DNA of 64,000 nt, taken from the NCBI GenBank assembly GCA_050011895.1, contig JBEKIF010000001.1, positions 62,001-126,000 of the forward strand, in the 5' to 3' direction. Below the pieces are notes generated by a model. That model had not been told where the DNA came from, searched no databases, and was given only the letters and a program-made list of their open reading frames with translations. The translations under genes were made by a program, and so were the position numbers. The stretch's first letter is position 1; every line of letters begins with the position of its first letter. This stretch comes from DATBGO01 sp050011895 (GTDB lineage: Bacteria; Actinomycetota; Actinomycetes; Streptosporangiales; Streptosporangiaceae). This document shows, in pieces, positions 59,903-64,000 of the stretch.

Positions 59903-61432
59903 ATGGAACCAGACGGGGGCCTGCCCGCTCGCTGGCTGAAGGTGCTCGACCAGGGCAAGTGCATCGGCTGTCACGCGTGCACCACGGCCTGCAAGAGCGA
60001 GAACGCGGTCCCGGTCGGGGTGACCAGGACCTACGTCAAGTCAGTGGACGTCGGGGCGTTCCCGCAGGCGCGCCGCGCGTTCCAGGTGACGCGCTGCAAC
60101 CAGTGCACCGATGCGCCATGCGTGACGGCGTGCCCGACGCAGGCGATGTTCCGCCGCGCGGACGGGATCGTCGATTTCGACAAGTCCGTCTGCATCGGCT
60201 GCAAGGCATGCATGGCCGCGTGCCCTTACGACGCGATCTTCATCAACCCCGAGGACAACTCGGCCGAAAAGTGCAACATGTGCGCGCACCGGCTCGACAT
60301 GGGCCTGGAACCGGCCTGCGTCACGGTGTGCCCGACCGAGGCGATCCTGGTCGGCGACGCCAACGACCCGGCCTCCGCGGCCGCCCGCATCGTGGCGCGC
60401 GAGCCGGTGCAGGTGCGCCGCCCCGAGATGGAGACCCGGCCCAACGTTTTCTACCAGGGCGCGCACCAGGCCACGCTGGACCCGCTTGGCGCGCGCCGCC
60501 CGGACGGCGGCCTGTTCGCCTGGGCCACCCAGGGAGCACCGGACCCGCAGCTCGTCGTGTCCGGCCATCCGGGCAGGCCGGCGTCCTCGGCCGCGGCGCT
60601 GCTCTCCTACGACGTTCCGCACCACGCCCCGTGGGGCTGGCGGGTCAGTCTCTACACCTGGACCAAGAGCCTGGCGGCCGGCGGCTTCGCCGTCCCGGTG
60701 CTGCTGGCCCTGACCGGCTACCTCCGGTGGGGTGACCCGGTGGCCCGGTGGGCGGCCCCGTCGCTGGCCCTGGGCTTTCTCGCGGTCACGGGCGCGCTGC
60801 TGATCTGGGATCTCAAGCATCCGGCCCGGTTCCACCTGATCTTCACCAGGCATCACTGGAGCAGCTGGCTGGTCCGCGGCTCGTTCATCATCGGCGGCTA
60901 CGGCGGCGTGGCCGCGCTGTACTTCGTGACCGCCGTCGGCGGCTGGACCGGCGCCCGGCAGGCCCTGGCCGGGCTTGGCGTCCCGCTGGCGCTGGCGACC
61001 GCCTGCTACACGGCCTACCTGTTCGCCCAGGCGAAGGCGCGTGATCTGTGGCAGAGCCCGCTGCTGGCACCGCACCTGGCCGTGCAGGCCGTGCTGGCCG
61101 GCGCGGCCGCGATCCTCCCGTTCGCGGTCTGGCTGTCGCCGGGGCGGGCGGTCACCGCGGTCGAGGTGGTCCTGGCCATCTCCGCTGCCGCGCACGCGGC
61201 GCTGGTGGCGGCCGAGGTGACGCTGCCGCAGCTGACCGCGCACGCGCGGCTGGCCACCGAGGAGATGGTGCGCGGCAGGCTCGCCCGGTTCTTCTGGCCC
61301 GGGATGGCCGGCGTGGCCGCCGCGGTGGCCGCGCCGTGGATCGGGATGACGGCCGCCCCGCTGGCGCTGGCCGGGCTGCTCGCCTACGAGCACGCCTACG
61401 TGCAGGCCGGCCAGTCCGTGCCACTGGCCTAG
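59903..61432 (+). CDS. fused Fe-S (PsrB/SoeB-like) and NrfD/PsrC-type membrane subunit
   Basis: About 509 residues joining two subunits normally encoded separately. N-terminal ~185 residues: four cysteine clusters (CIGCHACTTACK, CNQCTDAPCVTACP, CIGCKACMAACP, CNMC...CVTVCP) binding four [4Fe-4S] centres. After a linker with PNVFYQGAHQATLDP comes an NrfD-like membrane domain of about eight helices with IWDLKHPARFHLIFTRHHWS, the quinone-interacting signature. No Tat signal, so the Fe-S head faces the cytoplasm. ATG 59903 is preferred; a GTG at 59864 is possible. Lies 15 bp before the molybdopterin subunit gene. Confidence 0.9.
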   Translation: MEPDGGLPARWLKVLDQGKCIGCHACTTACKSENAVPVGVTRTYVKSVDVGAFPQARRAFQVTRCNQCTDAPCVTACPTQAMFRRADGIVDFDKSVCIGCKACMAACPYDAIFINPEDNSAEKCNMCAHRLDMGLEPACVTVCPTEAILVGDANDPASAAARIVAREPVQVRRPEMETRPNVFYQGAHQATLDPLGARRPDGGLFAWATQGAPDPQLVVSGHPGRPASSAAALLSYDVPHHAPWGWRVSLYTWTKSLAAGGFAVPVLLALTGYLRWGDPVARWAAPSLALGFLAVTGALLIWDLKHPARFHLIFTRHHWSSWLVRGSFIIGGYGGVAALYFVTAVGGWTGARQALAGLGVPLALATACYTAYLFAQAKARDLWQSPLLAPHLAVQAVLAGAAAILPFAVWLSPGRAVTAVEVVLAISAAAHAALVAAEVTLPQLTAHARLATEEMVRGRLARFFWPGMAGVAAAVAAPWIGMTAAPLALAGLLAYEHAYVQAGQSVPLA

Positions 61433-61447
61433 GGAGGATAGGCAGCC

Positions 61448-64000
61448 ATGGCGGGTCACGGCGATCACGAGGACGACCTGGATGTCCTCGCGGCCCGGGT
61501 GTCGGCCGCCCGGTCAGCCACCGAGGCCCGCGGCGAGACGTTCTACCAGGGCCCGAGCCGCGTCCACCTGGCCGCGTTCCCGCCGAAGGAGCGCTGGGAC
61601 GACTGGACGGAGCTTGACTCCCGTGCCTGGCCGGCCCGTAAGGAGCGGCACTACCTGCTGGTGCCCACCACGTGCTTCAACTGCGAGTCGGCCTGCGGGC
61701 TGCTCGCTTACGTGGACCGTGACAGCGGGCAGGTCCGCAAGTTCGAAGGCAACCCCGAGCACCCTGGTTCGCGCGGCCGCAACTGCGCGAAGGGACCGGC
61801 CACCATCAACCAGGTGACCGACCCCGACCGCATCCTGTACCCGCTGCGCAGGTCCGGCGGCCGCGGCAGCGGCAGCTGGGAACGGATCAGCTGGGATGAG
61901 GCGCTGGACGCGCTGGCTGCCCGGGTCCGCGCCGCGCTCACCGAGCAGCGCCAGAACGAGATCATGATCCACCTTGGCCGGCCCGGCGAAGACGGCTTCA
62001 CGGAGCGGGTGCTGGCCAGCTGGGGCGTGGACGGCCACAACTCGCACACCAACGTGTGCTCCAGCGGCGGCCGCACCGGCTACCAGTTCTGGATGGGCTC
62101 CGACCGGCCCAGCCCGGACTACGCGAATGCCCAGGTCATCTACCTGATCAGCGCGCATCTGGAAGCCGGGCACTACTTCAACCCGCATGCTCAACGGATA
62201 ACCTCGGCCCGGGCGGCCGGCGCGAAGGTGATCGTGCTCGACACCAGGCTGTCCAACACCGCGACCCACGCCGACCACTGGCTCTCGCCGGTGCCGGGCA
62301 GCGAGGCCGCCATCAACCTGGCCGTGGCCAGGCACATCATCGCCACCGGCCGGTATGACAGCGATTTCGTCCGCCGGTGGTGGAACTGGGCCGAGTACCT
62401 GCAGGCCTGCCACCCGGGCCTGCCGGTCACCTTCGACGCGTTCGAAGCGGTGCTCGCCGACCTCTACGCCGGGTTCACGTTCGAGTACGCGGCCGCCGAG
62501 TCCGGGATCGACGCGGCCGTGCTGGCGCAGGTCGCCGAGGTGGTGGCCGGCGCGGGCACCCGGTTCAGCGGGCACGTCTGGCGGTCGGCCGCGGCCGGGA
62601 ACCTCGGCGGCTGGCAGGTAGCGCGCACCCTGTTCCTTATCTCGGCGCTGCTCGGCGCGGTCGCCACCGAGGGCGGCACGTTCCCGAACACGCTGAACAA
62701 GTTCGTTCCCGCGCCGATCCGCACGCCCCCGCATCCGGGCAGCTGGCAGGAGCTCACCTGGCCGCTTGAGTACCCGCTGGCCTGCAACGAGATGTCGTTC
62801 CTGCTGCCGTACTTCCTCGCCGACGGCCGCGGCAGGCTCGACACGTACTTCATCAGGGTCTACAACCCGGTCTGGACCAACCCGGACGGCCTGGCCTGGA
62901 TGGAGGTCCTCACCGACGAGAGCAAGGTCGGCTGCTTCGTGGCGCTCACCCCGACCTGGAATGAATCGGCGTACTTCGCCGACTACATCCTGCCGATGGG
63001 GCACGGCCCTGAACGCCACGACACGCACTCCTACGAGCAGTACGACGGGCAGTGGATCGGGTTCCGCCAGCCCGTGCTGCGCGCCGCGCGCGAGCGGCTC
63101 GGCGAGCCGATCACCGACAGCAGGCAGGTGAACCCGGGCGAGGTGTGGGAGGAGAACGAGTTCTGGATCGAGCTGTCCTGGCGGATCGACCCGGACGGCT
63201 CGCTCGGCATCCGCCAGTACCACGAGTCCCGGGCCCGGCCCGGGGAGAAGCTCACCGTGGACGAGTATTACGGCTGGATGTTCTCCCACTCCGTGCCCGG
63301 ACTGCCCGAGCGCGCCGCGGCCGAGGGCCTCGACCCGCTGCAGTGGATGCGCCGCTACGGCGCCTTCGAGATCTCCTCAGGGCAGGGCCCGCTTTTCGAG
63401 CAGCCCGTGCCCCCGGAGGAACTTGATGACGTACGGGTGAGCCCGGCCGGGCGGGTCTACACTGGCGCGCCGAAACCGTTCAATCCCAACATCGTGCCCA
63501 CCGGAACGCCGGAGCCGGACAGCGCAGGCCGCCGCCCGGTGGGGGTGGAAGTCGACGGGACGGTGCGCCGCGGCTTCCCCACCCCGTCCGGGCTGCTGGA
63601 GTTCTACTCCCGGACACTGGCGGACTGGGGGTGGCCGGAGCACGCCCTGCCCGGCTACATCAAGAGTCATGTCCACCCTGGCCGCCTGGCCCCGGACCAG
63701 CTGGTGCTGCTGTCCACCTTCCGGCTGCCCACCCAGATCCATACCCGGTCGGCGAACGCCAAGTGGCTCGACGAACTCGCCCACACCAACCCGGTATGGA
63801 TCCACCCGGGCGACGCCCGGCGGCTCGGCGTCGCGCGGACCGGCGACCTGGTGCGGGTCGAGACCGATATCGGCTACTTCGTCGCGAAGGCATGGCTTAC
63901 CGAGGGGATCAGGCCAGGCGTGGTCGCCTGCAGTCATCACATGGGCCGCTGGCGGCTCGACGGCCAGCCCCGCGGTGCGGGCGGCATGATGGCCACCGTC
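61448..64000 (+). CDS. molybdopterin oxidoreductase catalytic subunit, partial at window end
   Basis: DMSO-reductase-family enzyme, 851 residues visible, C-terminus beyond the window. N-terminal [4Fe-4S] motif CFNCESACG with the fourth Cys in GRNCAKGP. The Mo/W ligand is probably the Cys of HTNVCSSGGRTG. Molybdopterin-guanine blocks include DTRLSNTATHADHWL, NPVWTNPDG and, near the end, the cofactor domain beginning QLVLLSTFRLPTQIHTRSANA and VACSHHMGRW. It begins MAGHGDHEDDLD with no twin-arginine signal. The ATG at 61448 follows GGGAGG. Cytoplasmic orientation with an NrfD partner recalls sulfite dehydrogenase SoeABC or polysulfide reductase relatives; substrate not determinable. Confidence 0.92.
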   Translation, partial: MAGHGDHEDDLDVLAARVSAARSATEARGETFYQGPSRVHLAAFPPKERWDDWTELDSRAWPARKERHYLLVPTTCFNCESACGLLAYVDRDSGQVRKFEGNPEHPGSRGRNCAKGPATINQVTDPDRILYPLRRSGGRGSGSWERISWDEALDALAARVRAALTEQRQNEIMIHLGRPGEDGFTERVLASWGVDGHNSHTNVCSSGGRTGYQFWMGSDRPSPDYANAQVIYLISAHLEAGHYFNPHAQRITSARAAGAKVIVLDTRLSNTATHADHWLSPVPGSEAAINLAVARHIIATGRYDSDFVRRWWNWAEYLQACHPGLPVTFDAFEAVLADLYAGFTFEYAAAESGIDAAVLAQVAEVVAGAGTRFSGHVWRSAAAGNLGGWQVARTLFLISALLGAVATEGGTFPNTLNKFVPAPIRTPPHPGSWQELTWPLEYPLACNEMSFLLPYFLADGRGRLDTYFIRVYNPVWTNPDGLAWMEVLTDESKVGCFVALTPTWNESAYFADYILPMGHGPERHDTHSYEQYDGQWIGFRQPVLRAARERLGEPITDSRQVNPGEVWEENEFWIELSWRIDPDGSLGIRQYHESRARPGEKLTVDEYYGWMFSHSVPGLPERAAAEGLDPLQWMRRYGAFEISSGQGPLFEQPVPPEELDDVRVSPAGRVYTGAPKPFNPNIVPTGTPEPDSAGRRPVGVEVDGTVRRGFPTPSGLLEFYSRTLADWGWPEHALPGYIKSHVHPGRLAPDQLVLLSTFRLPTQIHTRSANAKWLDELAHTNPVWIHPGDARRLGVARTGDLVRVETDIGYFVAKAWLTEGIRPGVVACSHHMGRWRLDGQPRGAGGMMATV

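Overview
The window is about 64 kb of very GC-rich DNA that reads as core chromosome of a soil-type actinomycete (Actinomycetota; Streptosporangiales/Streptomycetales-like). Three things point there. Gene order matches conserved actinobacterial neighbourhoods: the mycobacterial order acyltransferase, SRPBCC, fadD15-like, pimB', NlpC/P60, exonuclease, trpD, ctaE-qcrCAB, and the Streptomyces order hrdB, PAS/GAF/PP2C phosphatase, second type II topoisomerase. Lineage-restricted families are present (DUF5304-like, DUF3043, PspAA/PspAB, DUF7455). GTG/TTG starts and Ala/Gly/Pro-rich insertions are frequent. No tRNA, rRNA, CRISPR array, intact transposase or integrase was seen.

Layout. 0-8 kb: truncated 6-phosphofructokinase, glycerol kinase, PlsC-like acyltransferase, esterase, a conserved membrane protein, then a leftward operon (phosphoesterase, SRPBCC, DUF5304-like protein, ROK glucokinase). 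8-15.8 kb: long-chain acyl-CoA synthetase, PimB'-type mannosyltransferase, an NlpC/P60 hydrolase behind a ydaO-type (c-di-AMP) riboswitch, DEDDh exonuclease, Lrp-like effector domain, trpD and a receiver-like protein. 15.8-27.7 kb: the aerobic respiratory core, with ctaE-qcrC-qcrA-qcrB rightward and ctaC-ctaD-ctaF leftward, plus nitroreductase, TusA-like protein and CtaG-like assembly factor. An imperfect 41-bp direct repeat of the qcrB 3' end brackets a two-gene membrane-protein segment at 20.1-21.9 kb. 27.8-31.5 kb: secreted S53 protease, adenosine kinase, ErpA.

31.5-39.2 kb: PspA module (pspA, pspAA, htpX, pspAB), DUF3043 protein, aldo/keto reductase, small conserved proteins, PfkB kinase, SDR. 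39.3-46 kb: ParC-like and ParE-like topoisomerase subunits facing each other across a small secreted peptide, a YqhA-family protein and a decayed relBE toxin-antitoxin locus. 46-51 kb: DUF7455 protein, principal sigma factor HrdB/SigA, PAS-PAS-GAF-PP2C phosphatase. 51-58.5 kb: an unrecognised 548-residue protein, a membrane-anchored tandem CbbX-type AAA+ ATPase, a BlaI-type repressor with a palindromic operator, a phosphodiester glycosidase. 58.5-64 kb: thioredoxin, two DUF202 membrane proteins, and a molybdoenzyme complex in which the Fe-S and NrfD-type subunits are fused and the catalytic subunit (cut by the window end) has no Tat signal.

Intergenic tandem repeats are unusually common (8.2, 13.0, 13.8, 36.3, 51.4 and 51.5 kb). 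Several genes start directly at a predicted transcription start, suggesting leaderless mRNAs.
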